In this document: positions 7,182-16,327 of the stretch, piece by piece
How the letters are laid out: each line of letters opens with the position of its first letter
How positions within the stretch are numbered: position 1 is the stretch's first letter
Assembly: GCA_017430325.1 (NCBI GenBank)
Contig: JAFRNE010000039.1
Coordinates: forward strand, 1 to 64,000
Origin: Eubacterium sp.
GTDB lineage: Bacteria; Bacillota; Clostridia; Lachnospirales; Lachnospiraceae
Direction: 5' to 3'
DNA length: 64,000 bases
Position numbers and translations under genes: made by a program
The notes under the pieces: generated by a model
Told to the model about the DNA's origin: nothing
Database searches by the model: none
What the model saw: only the letters and a program-made list of their open reading frames with translations

Positions 7182-9200
7182 ATGGAAAAATGGTATGAAT
7201 ATTTGTATTACACAGAGAACTCCGCTGTAAATATCGAACGTATCGAGAAGGTGGGAGATATTACCGGCAGGGAGACTCTGGATTATGTGATGAGGACCCT
7301 TGCAATTCTGGATATGATAACTCTGCGGGAGGATGCTAAATCGGAGGGTGCCAAATCGGATGATTATAAATCGGAAGATGCTGTGCATCAGGGGGATTTT
7401 GGAATTGTTCGCACGGTGCTTCAGTGGTCAGAGGTTGCAAAGGGCGGAACTGCGAAGGACAGGGCAGAGTGGATAGAGGCCGGCCTTCCGCTGGACATCC
7501 ATAATATTGCCTCGGCAGAAATATATAAGAATTATGTGGATAGTGCGGTTATAAAGAATGAATCCCTAAGAGGCGTGATCTATACTCTCATCCGTACCCA
7601 CGGTATGATCGGCCAGTGTCTGCGTGGCGAGGTTCCGGTGACAAAGAACAGCGAGCTTCTGGAACTGATTCCGGTGCTTGGAAAGGAACGTCTCAGAAAT
7701 ATACTTTATATTCTTAACGAGTGTATAATCGCGGCGGTCAGCGAAGAGTTGTGGAAGAAGGTTGAGGCACTATCGAAGGAACTGATCGACCGTATACTTG
7801 ACGGAGACCTGTCAGAGTTTGATGAAAAATACCGTATCACAAAACTTCTTCCGAATCTGAATGATGTAACGGAGGAACTGCTGAAGGTGTTTGCTGAGAA
7901 GTATTTTCCGAAGTATGAGCTGTGGTATTTTGAAGCTGCTCTCTCTGATTTTTCAGCGGAGCAGATTACAACGATCCTTACAAGGCTTTCCGAGCAGATC
8001 GAAGCGGTTCTGACGAGTGCTGATGAGGAGGCTCTCGGCGGAGAGTATATTTCCTTTAAACCACTTGCGGACAGCCTCTACTATGACTACGAGGGCAGGA
8101 AGCATATAAATGTTTACAAGAAGAGGATCATTGAGAAATATATCCGTGACAGCAGTACCGAGAACGTTGATCTTAGCGTTAATATTGTGGGCGGTGCGCT
8201 GCTTGTTGATTTCAAATTCTCAAAGGTCTGCGAGAAGCTGATCGAGTTCTGCGTTGAGGCGGAGCAGTGCGGACTTCTGACCTTCGAGAAGAGTATCACT
8301 GTGCTTTATGATATGTTCGGCTTTAGAAGAGATGAGTTTGACCGTCTGAATAACGAGGACAAATATCTGAAGACCATGAACGATGCGGAGGCATCTACAA
8401 AATACACGATCCTGGATTACGTGACCGGAAAGACTGTTGTGGACGTGGGTTCCGGCGGCGGTGTTCTGCTGGATAAGCTTGAGGAGAGATATCCGGATAA
8501 GGAGATCATCGGTACTGATATTTCAACAAATGTTATCGAGGTGCTGAACAAGAAGAAGCAGACGGAAGGCCACAAGTGGAACGTAGTGATGCATAATTTT
8601 GTGGATACGCCATTTGGTGATGCGGAAAATAAAGTTGATTCCATCATATTTTCATCGATCATTCATGAGATATTTTCTTATACGGAAACGCCTGAAGGAA
8701 GGTTTAATATTGAGACGGTGAAGCTTTCTCTGAAGAATGCTTACGATTCGCTGAATCCAGGCGGACGCATCATTATCCGCGACGGTGTTAAGACAGCGGT
8801 TTCAGATGATGAGATACTTACAGTTACCTTTAAGGATAAGTCCGGGCTGGATTTCTTCAAGAATTATCTGGCTGATTTTGAGGGGCTGACTGATATAGAG
8901 GATAAGCATATCGTGATCGACGAAGAGAATCTTCGTGTCAGCGGCTGCATCAATTATATCCGCGAATTCCTTTATACTTATACCTGGGGACAGGAGTCTT
9001 ACAGCCATGAGGTGCAGGAACAGTTCGGGTATTTTACTATTGGTGATTTTACGGAGTATTTTACAGAGCTTGGGGCTCGCATAATACGTGCGGAGGCATT
9101 CCTTGAGCCGGGATATCCGGAACATCTGAGGGATAAGGTCAGTCTTGAACCGGATGTATATCCGGATTCGAACTGCATAGTTGTTGTTGAGAAACCATAA
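7182..9200 (+). CDS. Large protein with C-terminal class I SAM-dependent methyltransferase domain
   Basis: Of 672 residues, about the last 270 contain a Rossmann methyltransferase: motif I TVVDVGSGGGVLLDKL, the acidic loop EIIGTDIS, then SIIFSSIIHEIFSY and LNPGGRIIIRDGV as later motifs. The first 380 residues are helical, rich in Glu and Lys and not recognised; a short run resembling duplicated KSEGAKSDDYKSED lies near residue 55. ATG 7182 has GGAG nine bases upstream; GTG 7155 and ATG 7167 would lengthen it by nine or five residues. Substrate unknown; the HEIFSY region resembles small-molecule or protein methyltransferases more than rRNA enzymes. It follows the Nudix gene and may share its transcript. 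Confidence 0.75.
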   Translation: MEKWYEYLYYTENSAVNIERIEKVGDITGRETLDYVMRTLAILDMITLREDAKSEGAKSDDYKSEDAVHQGDFGIVRTVLQWSEVAKGGTAKDRAEWIEAGLPLDIHNIASAEIYKNYVDSAVIKNESLRGVIYTLIRTHGMIGQCLRGEVPVTKNSELLELIPVLGKERLRNILYILNECIIAAVSEELWKKVEALSKELIDRILDGDLSEFDEKYRITKLLPNLNDVTEELLKVFAEKYFPKYELWYFEAALSDFSAEQITTILTRLSEQIEAVLTSADEEALGGEYISFKPLADSLYYDYEGRKHINVYKKRIIEKYIRDSSTENVDLSVNIVGGALLVDFKFSKVCEKLIEFCVEAEQCGLLTFEKSITVLYDMFGFRRDEFDRLNNEDKYLKTMNDAEASTKYTILDYVTGKTVVDVGSGGGVLLDKLEERYPDKEIIGTDISTNVIEVLNKKKQTEGHKWNVVMHNFVDTPFGDAENKVDSIIFSSIIHEIFSYTETPEGRFNIETVKLSLKNAYDSLNPGGRIIIRDGVKTAVSDDEILTVTFKDKSGLDFFKNYLADFEGLTDIEDKHIVIDEENLRVSGCINYIREFLYTYTWGQESYSHEVQEQFGYFTIGDFTEYFTELGARIIRAEAFLEPGYPEHLRDKVSLEPDVYPDSNCIVVVEKP

Positions 9201-9206
9201 TACAAG

Positions 9207-9235
9207 TTGACAAAAGATGGATAAACGAATAATGT
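9207..9235 (+). promoter_or_regulatory. Promoter upstream of the truncated SpoU-methylase gene
   Basis: Perfect TTGACA (9207-9212), 17-base spacer, TAATGT (9230-9235). Confidence 0.6.
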
Positions 9236-9265
9236 CACAAGGTTGACAGCCTGATGTTATATTGA

Positions 9266-9311
9266 TGTGATGAATGATGACTGATCAATGTGATGAATGA
9301 TGACTGATCAA
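9266..9311. repeat. Two-copy 23-base tandem repeat
   Basis: The 23-base unit starting TGTGATGAATGATGACTGAT occurs at 9266-9288 and again without change at 9289-9311, with a decayed third start after it. It lies in the leader between a promoter and the truncated SpoU gene. Confidence 0.85.
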
Positions 9312-9347
9312 TGAGTTGAATGATACTGCGATTGAAAGTGAGAAAAC

Positions 9348-9719
9348 ATGATAGAGATAAATGATCTTGAACTGCCGGAGCTTGCGGTGTATAAGCAGCG
9401 GAGCGAGGTGCAGCTTCTTCGGATAAATGAACCGGCGCCGGGGATTTTTATATGCGAAAGTGCAAAGGTGATCCGCCGGGCACTTGATGCCGGATATGAA
9501 GCGATTTCAATCCTTACAGCTATTAAGGAACAGGACGAAGAGAAGCTTGCGATAATACTCGGTAATGAGGGCTACGGTCTGAAGACTGATACAATTGAGA
9601 ACAGTACCTATGTTGCGAAAATACCTATGAAACCTGGTGTAGATTCACTGAATGTGGGAACCGCAAGTGCAGTCATGTTCTGGGAACTGGCAGGGGACAG
9701 GCTTAGTCGCGGTGATTAA
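9348..9719 (+). pseudogene. SpoU/TrmH-family RNA methyltransferase with central deletion
   Basis: The first 58 or so residues match the N-terminus of SpoU-type RNA 2'-O-methyltransferases (DLELPELAVY, then PAPGIFICESAKVIRRALDAGYEAISIL), and the last 55 match the SPOUT C-terminus: EEKLAIILGNEGYGL (motif 2) and IPMKPGVDSLNVGTASAVMF (motif 3). What normally lies between, some 130-150 residues including the SPOUT motif 1 arginine, is missing, and the two ends are joined in frame near residue 60. Full proteins are about 260-280 residues; this is 123. It keeps a start, stop and terminator, so a product may be made, but it should lack activity. The family assignment is firm; whether it is neutral decay is inference. 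Confidence 0.8.
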
Positions 9720-9720
9720 A

Positions 9721-9753
9721 AAAGAACTCTTTCGTTTGAAAGAGTTCTTTTTT
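9721..9753. terminator. Bidirectional terminator between SpoU remnant and AraC gene
   Basis: Perfect 13-base stem (9721-9733 with 9738-9750), four-base loop, T run on + and A run at the start, so it can serve both convergent genes. Confidence 0.88.
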
Positions 9754-9759
9754 AATCTA

Positions 9760-10683
9760 TCACGCATCCGAAAGATGCTGCAGGCGGTACTGTTTCGGTG
9801 TTATATGGTAGAGCCTGCGGAAGCAGCGGATCAGGTGGCTGCTGTCGGAGAAGCCGGTTTCTTCTGCAATGGTATTCAGGTCGTAGTTTGTAAAGAGCAG
9901 CAGATTCTCAGCTTTGGTGAGGCGGATGAATTCGATATACTGCTTACAGCTCTGACCATACTGACGGTGAAAAACCTTCGCAAAGTAAGAGTAGCTCATA
10001 TTGCACATGCCTGCCAGATCATCAACCTTCAGATCTTCGCTTGAATGCTTGTCGATATAGATCGCCACGTCCTGGATCGAATAGGTATCTGTTTCGGTGG
10101 GCAGTTCTGTCTGAAGCGGTATTCCGCAGTTATACCAGAGACGGAGGATCTCAAGTATAAGTGCAGTAAGCCTTGAAAATATCAAGGTCAGATAACCGTA
10201 AGGGCGCTGATCGACCTCGTTTATGATATCTTTCATGAGATTACAGACGGTATTATTGATCGGACTCAGTCGATCTGTTGATAAATTATCCGATGTTTGA
10301 TAGAAAAACTCCTCTGCAGAAAACAGCAGCGGCGGAACCTCTCGCTGCATCAGCTTCTGGAAGAGCATGTGCAGGTTTGGAAGATAGCCCTCCACCAGTC
10401 GGATATGAGAAGCACTGTATTTGATGCAGGTGTACAGGAAACTATGATTATTGTCGTGGGTGATGGAATGAACGACCTGTGGTGGGATCAGAAGGAGCTT
10501 ACCCGGAGTAAGCTTATATGGGACACCGTTACATATGACGGTAACTGAGCCCTCGAGCATATAAAGCATCTCGACAAAGTAGTGCCAGTGTGCGGCGACA
10601 GGCAGCCTCAGACCGTCTGAGGAACAGTAAAATGCTTCTACCGGTGAGTTGAGTCGGTCGCTGTATTCAAAAATTTCTGCCAT
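9760..10683 (-). CDS. AraC-family transcriptional regulator with cupin sensor domain
   Basis: N-terminal cupin-type ligand domain (about residues 15-110: AAHWHYFVEMLYMLEGSVTV, then KLLLIPPQVVHSI) and C-terminal double helix-turn-helix (about 205-305: LAGMCNMSYSYFAKVFHRQYG and IAEETGFSDSSHLIRCFRRL). Start ATG 10683 has GGAGG eight bases upstream on the minus strand; the longer ATG at 10719 does not. The gene is divergent from the ABC exporter pair at 10881-14459, so it probably controls that pair and itself in response to a sugar or other small ligand (inference from arrangement). Confidence 0.92.
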   Translation of the reverse strand: MAEIFEYSDRLNSPVEAFYCSSDGLRLPVAAHWHYFVEMLYMLEGSVTVICNGVPYKLTPGKLLLIPPQVVHSITHDNNHSFLYTCIKYSASHIRLVEGYLPNLHMLFQKLMQREVPPLLFSAEEFFYQTSDNLSTDRLSPINNTVCNLMKDIINEVDQRPYGYLTLIFSRLTALILEILRLWYNCGIPLQTELPTETDTYSIQDVAIYIDKHSSEDLKVDDLAGMCNMSYSYFAKVFHRQYGQSCKQYIEFIRLTKAENLLLFTNYDLNTIAEETGFSDSSHLIRCFRRLYHITPKQYRLQHLSDA

Positions 10684-10727
10684 GATGAACCTCCGTATAA
10701 ATATATTGGTTGGCTCCAAATAAAAAA

Positions 10728-10744
10728 TTATACTTCTAGTATAA
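10728..10744. promoter_or_regulatory. Perfect inverted repeat in the divergent AraC/ABC intergenic region
   Basis: TTATAC-TTCTA-GTATAA, six-base arms, 45 bases upstream of the AraC start. It could be an operator or contain the AraC-gene -10 element (TTATAC read on the minus strand). The rest of 10745-10868 is AT-rich; TTGTTA-18-TTATAC at 10786-10815 is a weak promoter candidate for the exporter. Confidence 0.45.
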
Positions 10745-10880
10745 AATCCCTAAAAATAAGCCTTTTAGAGTGTCTGAAGATAGAATTGTTATATTTTTTA
10801 ATAATCGGATTATACCACTTGAAAAATAAAAATGCTATTGTAAAACGAAAGTTTTATTGTTGAAATGGATGGCACTGAAT

Positions 10881-12689
10881 ATGAAAGACAGACAAGAAAA
10901 ATCTAACAAAAGAAAAACTGAAAAGAACAAATACCCCCTTAGTCGCATGGGCTGGCTGTGGGAAAATACGCGTGGTGTCCACGGGATTTATATGGCGGCT
11001 ATAGTCGGTACTGTGCTCTACAATATCATGCAGCTCACGGTACCTTTTATTTCCGGAAAACTGATCGATACGTTCCTGACCGGTGAGAAAGCTGCGGAAA
11101 ACCTGACCTTAAAGAAGGATCTTTTCTACACACTGCTTATCGCCATGGTGGGTCTTACGATCCTCAGAGTCATCATAGTTTATGCGGACTGTATGGCTTA
11201 TGAATATGTATCGCAGAAGACGCTTTTCCGTATAAGGAATTTCCTTTTTGATAAGATCCAGAGGCAGGATATGACATTTTTCAGCACCTACAGAACCGGC
11301 GACCTGATGACTCGCGTGACCGGCGACCTGGATGCGGTACGTCATATGATAGCCTGGGTTGTGCGTGTACTTATCGAGTGTTTTGCACTCTTCGGAGCGG
11401 CAGCAATATATTTCTTCGTGATCAACTGGAAGATGGCGCTGGCGCTGCTGGCCATCGCACCTTTTGTATTTATCGTTATCGTGAAGTTCAAGAAGGCAGT
11501 TTCAGTGAAACATACAGAGCTTCGTGAACGTCTGGCAGAGATGAATACGGTGGCGCAGGAAAATATTTCCGGAAACCGTGTGGTTAAGGCTTTTGCCAGA
11601 GAAGAGAATGAGATCGAGAAGTTTGATAAAGCGAATGTAGCTTATCGTGATACAAACAAGCAGACAGGTCTTGTATGGATAAAGTTTTATCCATACGTTG
11701 AAAGCTTTGCAAACCTGATGCCTCTGACGATGCTTCTGGTGGGCGGACTCTTCCTGATCCACGGCGGTCTTACAATGGGCGAGTACGTTGCGATCTCCGG
11801 ACTTATCTGGGCTATTACAAACCCGATGCGAATGATGGGAAATATCATGAATGAGTTCCAGAGATTCCGCGCGGCTTCAGACAAGGTTATGGAGATATAT
11901 TATTCTGAGCCGGAGATAAAGGATGTAGAGGGTGCAGTTGAGGTTAACGGAAGACTCGAGGGAGATATCGTATTTGACCATGTTTCCTTCCAGTATCCGG
12001 ATGGAAAATACCCTGTTCTGCATGACATATCCTTCACGGTCAAGTCCGGCGAGACGGTTGCGATAATGGGTGAGACCGGCTGCGGCAAGACTTCGCTGAT
12101 ACAGCTGATCCCGAGGTTTTTTGAAACCACCGGAGGAGAGATCAGGATCGATGGTATTCCCGTAGAGAAATACCGCCTTGAAGGACTTCGCAAAAATATC
12201 GGTTTTGCAACTCAGGATGTACTTCTTTATTCGGATTCGATAGAAGGAAATATAGCTTACGGTGATCCACATATCCGTAAGAGAGAGGTTGTGCGTTTTG
12301 CACGTTATTCGGCAGCGGATGATTTCATCTCACGTATGCCGGAGGGCTATGAGACCATAGTCGGTGAAAGAGGTGTGGGCCTTTCCGGAGGTCAGAAGCA
12401 GAGACTGTCTCTTGCGAGAGCCTTGGCAGTACGACCATCGATATTGATACTGGATGATACAACCTCGGCTGTCGATCTTGAAACAGAGAGACAGATACAG
12501 GAATCACTCAGAAATCTTGACTTTAAGGCAACCAAGCTGATCATAGCTCAGCGAGTTTCCACCGCGAAGACAGCAGACAGGATCATCATCTTGAAGGATG
12601 GAAGAATACTTGAAGAGGGCAGCCACGCGGAGCTGGCAGCCAGCGGCGGATACTATGCAGAGCTTGTGCAGCTGCAGGAGGGCTTATAA
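10881..12689 (+). CDS. ABC exporter half, degenerate-site subunit
   Basis: Six-helix ABC transmembrane domain (about residues 30-320) fused to an ATPase domain (about 350-600). Walker A GETGCGKT and signature LSGGQKQ are intact, but the catalytic Glu after Walker B is Asp (LILDDTTSA) and the switch His is Gln (IIAQRVST). Such changes mark the non-catalytic half of heterodimeric exporters (LmrCD, BmrCD, TM287/288). The following gene supplies the canonical half. No strong ribosome binding site is visible; ATG 10881 is preferred, with ATG 10869 or TTG 10857 possible. Likely a drug, lipid or peptide exporter; the substrate is not readable from sequence. Confidence 0.9.
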   Translation: MKDRQEKSNKRKTEKNKYPLSRMGWLWENTRGVHGIYMAAIVGTVLYNIMQLTVPFISGKLIDTFLTGEKAAENLTLKKDLFYTLLIAMVGLTILRVIIVYADCMAYEYVSQKTLFRIRNFLFDKIQRQDMTFFSTYRTGDLMTRVTGDLDAVRHMIAWVVRVLIECFALFGAAAIYFFVINWKMALALLAIAPFVFIVIVKFKKAVSVKHTELRERLAEMNTVAQENISGNRVVKAFAREENEIEKFDKANVAYRDTNKQTGLVWIKFYPYVESFANLMPLTMLLVGGLFLIHGGLTMGEYVAISGLIWAITNPMRMMGNIMNEFQRFRAASDKVMEIYYSEPEIKDVEGAVEVNGRLEGDIVFDHVSFQYPDGKYPVLHDISFTVKSGETVAIMGETGCGKTSLIQLIPRFFETTGGEIRIDGIPVEKYRLEGLRKNIGFATQDVLLYSDSIEGNIAYGDPHIRKREVVRFARYSAADDFISRMPEGYETIVGERGVGLSGGQKQRLSLARALAVRPSILILDDTTSAVDLETERQIQESLRNLDFKATKLIIAQRVSTAKTADRIIILKDGRILEEGSHAELAASGGYYAELVQLQEGL

Positions 12690-12692
12690 ATT

Positions 12693-14459
12693 ATGGCTAG
12701 AAATACTTACAAGGAAGACGAAAATCTACAGGAGCCATTTCAGATAAAGCATCTGATAAGGGCCTCCTCATATATTAAAAAGTGGAAGAAACCGATGATG
12801 ATCGCGCTGTTTCTGAGCGGTATCGGTGGAGCCTTCGGATATCTGGCGCCAATGATCATACGTTATGCGCTGGATCATGCGGTTCCAAACAAGAATACAA
12901 AGATGCTGCTCATACTGGCAGCTATCCTGGCAGTGGTGTATCTGATCAGTGTTATATTTACCACCATCAGAAGCAGGCTTATGGTGAACGTGAGCCAGGA
13001 GATCATCTACGATATCAGAAAGGATCTCTTTAGTCATCTGCAGGAACTGCCTTTCAGATATTATGATGACCGTCCACACGGCAAGATACTTATCCGAGTT
13101 GTAAACTATGTAAATTCAGTTTCGGATATGCTGTCAAACGGACTTATAAATATCGTGCTGGAAGGCTTCAACCTGATATTTATCACGGTATTTATGTTTA
13201 TGGTGGATGTGCAGCTGGCACTCGTTGTTATGTGTGGTGTGCCTGTACTGATGGCCTTCATGATCTGGATCAAGAATAAGCAGAGAAAGGCTTGGCAGGC
13301 GGTTTCAAATAAGAATTCCAACCTCAATGCATACCTTCAGGAAAATATCGCAGGTGTCAGGATAACTCAGATATTTGCAAGAGAGGATGAGAATAAGAAG
13401 AACTTTGAGGAGCTGTCGGATGACTGCAGGACCACCTGGAATACGGCGGTTAAATATTCGAACCTGGTATGGCCGGGTATCGATACGATATCGGTTATCG
13501 TACGTGCAGCAATATTCCTCTTCGGTGTCATGCTCTTCGGACAGGGCAGCAAATCCCTTGGTACCATAGTGGCTGTTTCGAGCTATGCTTCATTCTTCTG
13601 GCAGCCGATCATGAACCTGGGAAATATTTTCAATAACTTTATCAACAATATTGCGTACCTTGAGAGAATATTTGAGACCATGGACGAGCCGGTGGAAATA
13701 CGTGATAAGGAGGGGGCTTCGGTGATGCCTCCGATCAGCGGAAGAGTCAGCTTTGATCATGTTACATTCTCTTACGAAGAGGGTCACGACGTACTTAAGG
13801 ATGTATCATTTACGGTTGAGCCGGGTGAGAGTGTAGCTCTGGTGGGACCTACAGGTGCAGGAAAGAGTACTATCGTGAATCTGCTTTCAAGATTTTATGA
13901 TGTTGGACAGGGAAGCGTATCCATCGACGGTACCGACGTGCGTGACGTGACGCTTCATTCACTCAGGTCGCAGATGGGTATCATGATGCAGGACAGCTTC
14001 ATATTCTCGGGAACCATAGAAGATAATATCCGTTACGGCAAACTGGATGCTGATATTTCAGAGATTGAGCAGGCTGCAAAGACAGTCTGTGCAGATGATT
14101 TCATAAAGCTTCTATCCGATGGATATAAGACTGAAGTGAAGGAACGTGGTTCATCACTCAGTGAAGGACAGCGCCAGCTGATATCCTTTGCGAGAACGCT
14201 GCTTTCCGATCCAAGGATACTTATACTGGACGAAGCAACTTCAAGTATAGATGTTAAGACTGAGCGTGCACTTCAGCAGGGACTTGATGCGATGCTAAAG
14301 GGAAGAACATCTTTCATCATTGCACATCGACTTTCGACCATCCGTAAATGCGACAAGATCATGTATATTGATCAGGGTGGTATCCTGGAATGCGGCAATC
14401 ATGAAGAGCTTATGGCGAAGAAGGGATATTACTATCGCCTGACTACGGCACAGAGGTAG
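12693..14459 (+). CDS. ABC exporter half, catalytic subunit
   Basis: Full transmembrane-plus-ATPase half transporter of 588 residues. Its ATPase has Walker A GPTGAGKS, Walker B with catalytic Glu (ILILDEATS) and switch His (IIAHRLST), while its signature is changed (LSEGQRQ in place of LSGGQ). Together with the previous subunit this gives one working and one degenerate ATP site. The start is three bases after the previous stop, so the two are translationally coupled. A terminator follows at 14539. Confidence 0.93.
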   Translation: MARNTYKEDENLQEPFQIKHLIRASSYIKKWKKPMMIALFLSGIGGAFGYLAPMIIRYALDHAVPNKNTKMLLILAAILAVVYLISVIFTTIRSRLMVNVSQEIIYDIRKDLFSHLQELPFRYYDDRPHGKILIRVVNYVNSVSDMLSNGLINIVLEGFNLIFITVFMFMVDVQLALVVMCGVPVLMAFMIWIKNKQRKAWQAVSNKNSNLNAYLQENIAGVRITQIFAREDENKKNFEELSDDCRTTWNTAVKYSNLVWPGIDTISVIVRAAIFLFGVMLFGQGSKSLGTIVAVSSYASFFWQPIMNLGNIFNNFINNIAYLERIFETMDEPVEIRDKEGASVMPPISGRVSFDHVTFSYEEGHDVLKDVSFTVEPGESVALVGPTGAGKSTIVNLLSRFYDVGQGSVSIDGTDVRDVTLHSLRSQMGIMMQDSFIFSGTIEDNIRYGKLDADISEIEQAAKTVCADDFIKLLSDGYKTEVKERGSSLSEGQRQLISFARTLLSDPRILILDEATSSIDVKTERALQQGLDAMLKGRTSFIIAHRLSTIRKCDKIMYIDQGGILECGNHEELMAKKGYYYRLTTAQR

Positions 14460-14538
14460 TTGAATATTCTAAAAACCGCTTTCCATGCTGGTGCGGGGCC
14501 TGATCACGGAGTAAAACTAAAGAACGAAACACGACCAC

Positions 14539-14577
14539 AGCCGGGCGCTGATCCAAAATCAGTGTTCCGGCTTTTTT
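14539..14577 (+). terminator. Terminator of the ABC exporter operon
   Basis: Imperfect GC-rich hairpin (AGCCGG...CCGGCT outer stem with an inner CTGAT/ATCAG stem) followed by TTTTTT at 14572. Confidence 0.75.
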
Positions 14578-14636
14578 GTAGTGTTGCGCTTTTGTTATCT
14601 TTAGTGTTGTAAAATCTTCTCATGATGCGCTATTAA

Positions 14637-14762
14637 ACAGGCTCGGCGATCAATTCCGAAACGCTTGGACTTAAGGCTCCGGCTGCTCAGAACGCACATG
14701 CCCATCAAAAGGCTGCCGGTCATCAGAATAATGTTGCCAATAATCCTAAGATCGGTAAATAG
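14637..14762 (+). pseudogene. Possible C-terminal gene remnant
   Basis: An open 41-codon stretch with no start codon, ending LGLKAPAAQNAHAHQKAA, then GHQNNVANNPKIGK and a stop. The Ala/His/Asn/Gln composition looks like the hydrophilic tail of a protein. No family recognised. The rest of the 14460-15014 gap contains the terminators listed and AT-rich DNA, with no other gene seen. Confidence 0.3.
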
Positions 14763-14899
14763 CAGACAGTATGAAGAAATAATTTACCGATTATGAATAT
14801 CGCTTGAGAAAAACTTAATATTTCTATCAGATACCTTAATAGGGGCTTTATTGAACTCCGGACATTCCGGAATTAATATAAAACCTGTAAGGCGATCTT

Positions 14900-14940
14900 A
14901 AAGGAGTCCGGGGACTTTTGAGAACCTGGACTCCTTTTAT
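14900..14940 (+). terminator. Hairpin terminator upstream of the transglutaminase gene
   Basis: Perfect ten-base stem AAAGGAGTCC (14900-14909) with GGACTCCTTT (14928-14937) ending in T residues. It either ends a short upstream transcript or acts as a leader terminator before the gene at 15015. Confidence 0.65.
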
Positions 14941-15014
14941 GTATACACAGATAATAAACCGCGGAACTGTGTAATATATGAGGTTCGTAGAAATATTTTG
15001 TAAGGAGCGAAAGT

Positions 15015-16310
15015 ATGGAAGAAATGATAAATAAAAATGATGAAAAGAAATCCGGAAAGGGCAAGATCGTGGTGGGAACGATACTTGCAGTAGCCCTCGC
15101 AGGAAATGCAGCGCTGAGCATCGTAACACTCAACAAGCTTAATGATAATAATAAGAAGACCGAGAAGGTCGTTCAATATATGGACAATGATATTTACACC
15201 GAGAAGGATAATCCGGGAGTAAGTGTTATGAAGAATGACCAGAGCGATGATGCTCAGGCGATGAATATGAATAAGGACGGAATTGCTCAGGATGGTGTGG
15301 ACGGACAGAGTGACACTGCAAAGAGCAACCCGAATGATCTGGCTTTAGGTGATGTTCTTCCGGGTGAAAATGATATCTGTATCGCCGGAGCTTACATGAT
15401 CAAATCTACAGAGAATATTTCCGATGCATATAAGTCTGGGGACAGATCGGGACTTACCGATAAAGAGAAGGAAACACTTGATATGGCTGAGAAGGTAATC
15501 AAAGAGGTTATCAAGCCGGAAATGACCGATTACGAGAAGGAGAAGGCTATTTACGACTGGATGACCAGCCATCTGGCAAATGACAGCGGTATGCTTTCGG
15601 TTATCCCTACAGGTATGGGCGACGTAGACAATCCATACGGAGTTCTTAAATATCATAACGCTGTATGTGTTGGTTATGCGACAACCTTCAGACTTTTCAT
15701 GCACATGCTGGATATTGAGTGCAGAGTTGTTCATAACATTGACTGCCACCATTCATGGGATCTGGTAAAGCTTGACGGTAATTGGTATCATACCGATATT
15801 TATTCTGACGTGGGAACCAACGGTTATTCACATTTCAATATGAATGATGAGATGATGGGCACAGGACAGGCCTGGGATAGAAAAACCTTCCCTACAGCAG
15901 ACAGCCTGAAGTATAACATTCTGTATCGGGAAGCCATCAGACCTGCTGATATCTACCAGATTCCGAAGGATGTCAGAAAGGCATACGATGAGCATAAGGG
16001 AACTGTATCATTTATCCTGAATGCATCGGACGGTGAAGAGAACTGCATGAAGGCTCTTAAGATGGTCGAAGAGATTTCGGATAGTTTCAGTATGAAATAT
16101 GAAAGCAGTCTGTATGTTATGTATAACGTAGTGAATGTTGAGGAAGGATATCTTCTTACTGTGAATATGGAATGGTATATAGATGGAGATGACAATTATA
16201 CAGATGATAATCCGTTGGATGATATTATCAGCGACGAGGATATCGAGAAGATGGAAAATGCAGTTTCTGATGCATTTTCAGATGTGCTCGGAGATATTGA
16301 TTTTGATTAA
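15015..16310 (+). CDS. Membrane-anchored transglutaminase-like protein
   Basis: A short cytoplasmic N-terminus, one transmembrane segment (residues about 18-38, IVVGTILAVALAGNAALSIV), an acidic Asn/Asp-rich stalk, then a transglutaminase-like cysteine-protease fold. The catalytic triad is visible: Cys in NAVCVGYATTF (about 218), His in CHHSWDLVKLDGNWYH (about 245) and Asp in HTDIYSD (about 260). The C-terminal 100 residues are acidic. Such extracytoplasmic proteins may cleave or cross-link cell-wall or surface proteins; exact activity unknown. AAGGAG ribosome binding site at 15002-15007. The next gene starts 17 bases after its stop, so the two form an operon. Confidence 0.85.
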   Translation: MEEMINKNDEKKSGKGKIVVGTILAVALAGNAALSIVTLNKLNDNNKKTEKVVQYMDNDIYTEKDNPGVSVMKNDQSDDAQAMNMNKDGIAQDGVDGQSDTAKSNPNDLALGDVLPGENDICIAGAYMIKSTENISDAYKSGDRSGLTDKEKETLDMAEKVIKEVIKPEMTDYEKEKAIYDWMTSHLANDSGMLSVIPTGMGDVDNPYGVLKYHNAVCVGYATTFRLFMHMLDIECRVVHNIDCHHSWDLVKLDGNWYHTDIYSDVGTNGYSHFNMNDEMMGTGQAWDRKTFPTADSLKYNILYREAIRPADIYQIPKDVRKAYDEHKGTVSFILNASDGEENCMKALKMVEEISDSFSMKYESSLYVMYNVVNVEEGYLLTVNMEWYIDGDDNYTDDNPLDDIISDEDIEKMENAVSDAFSDVLGDIDFD

Positions 16311-16327
16311 TGAAAGTGAGGCAGTGT

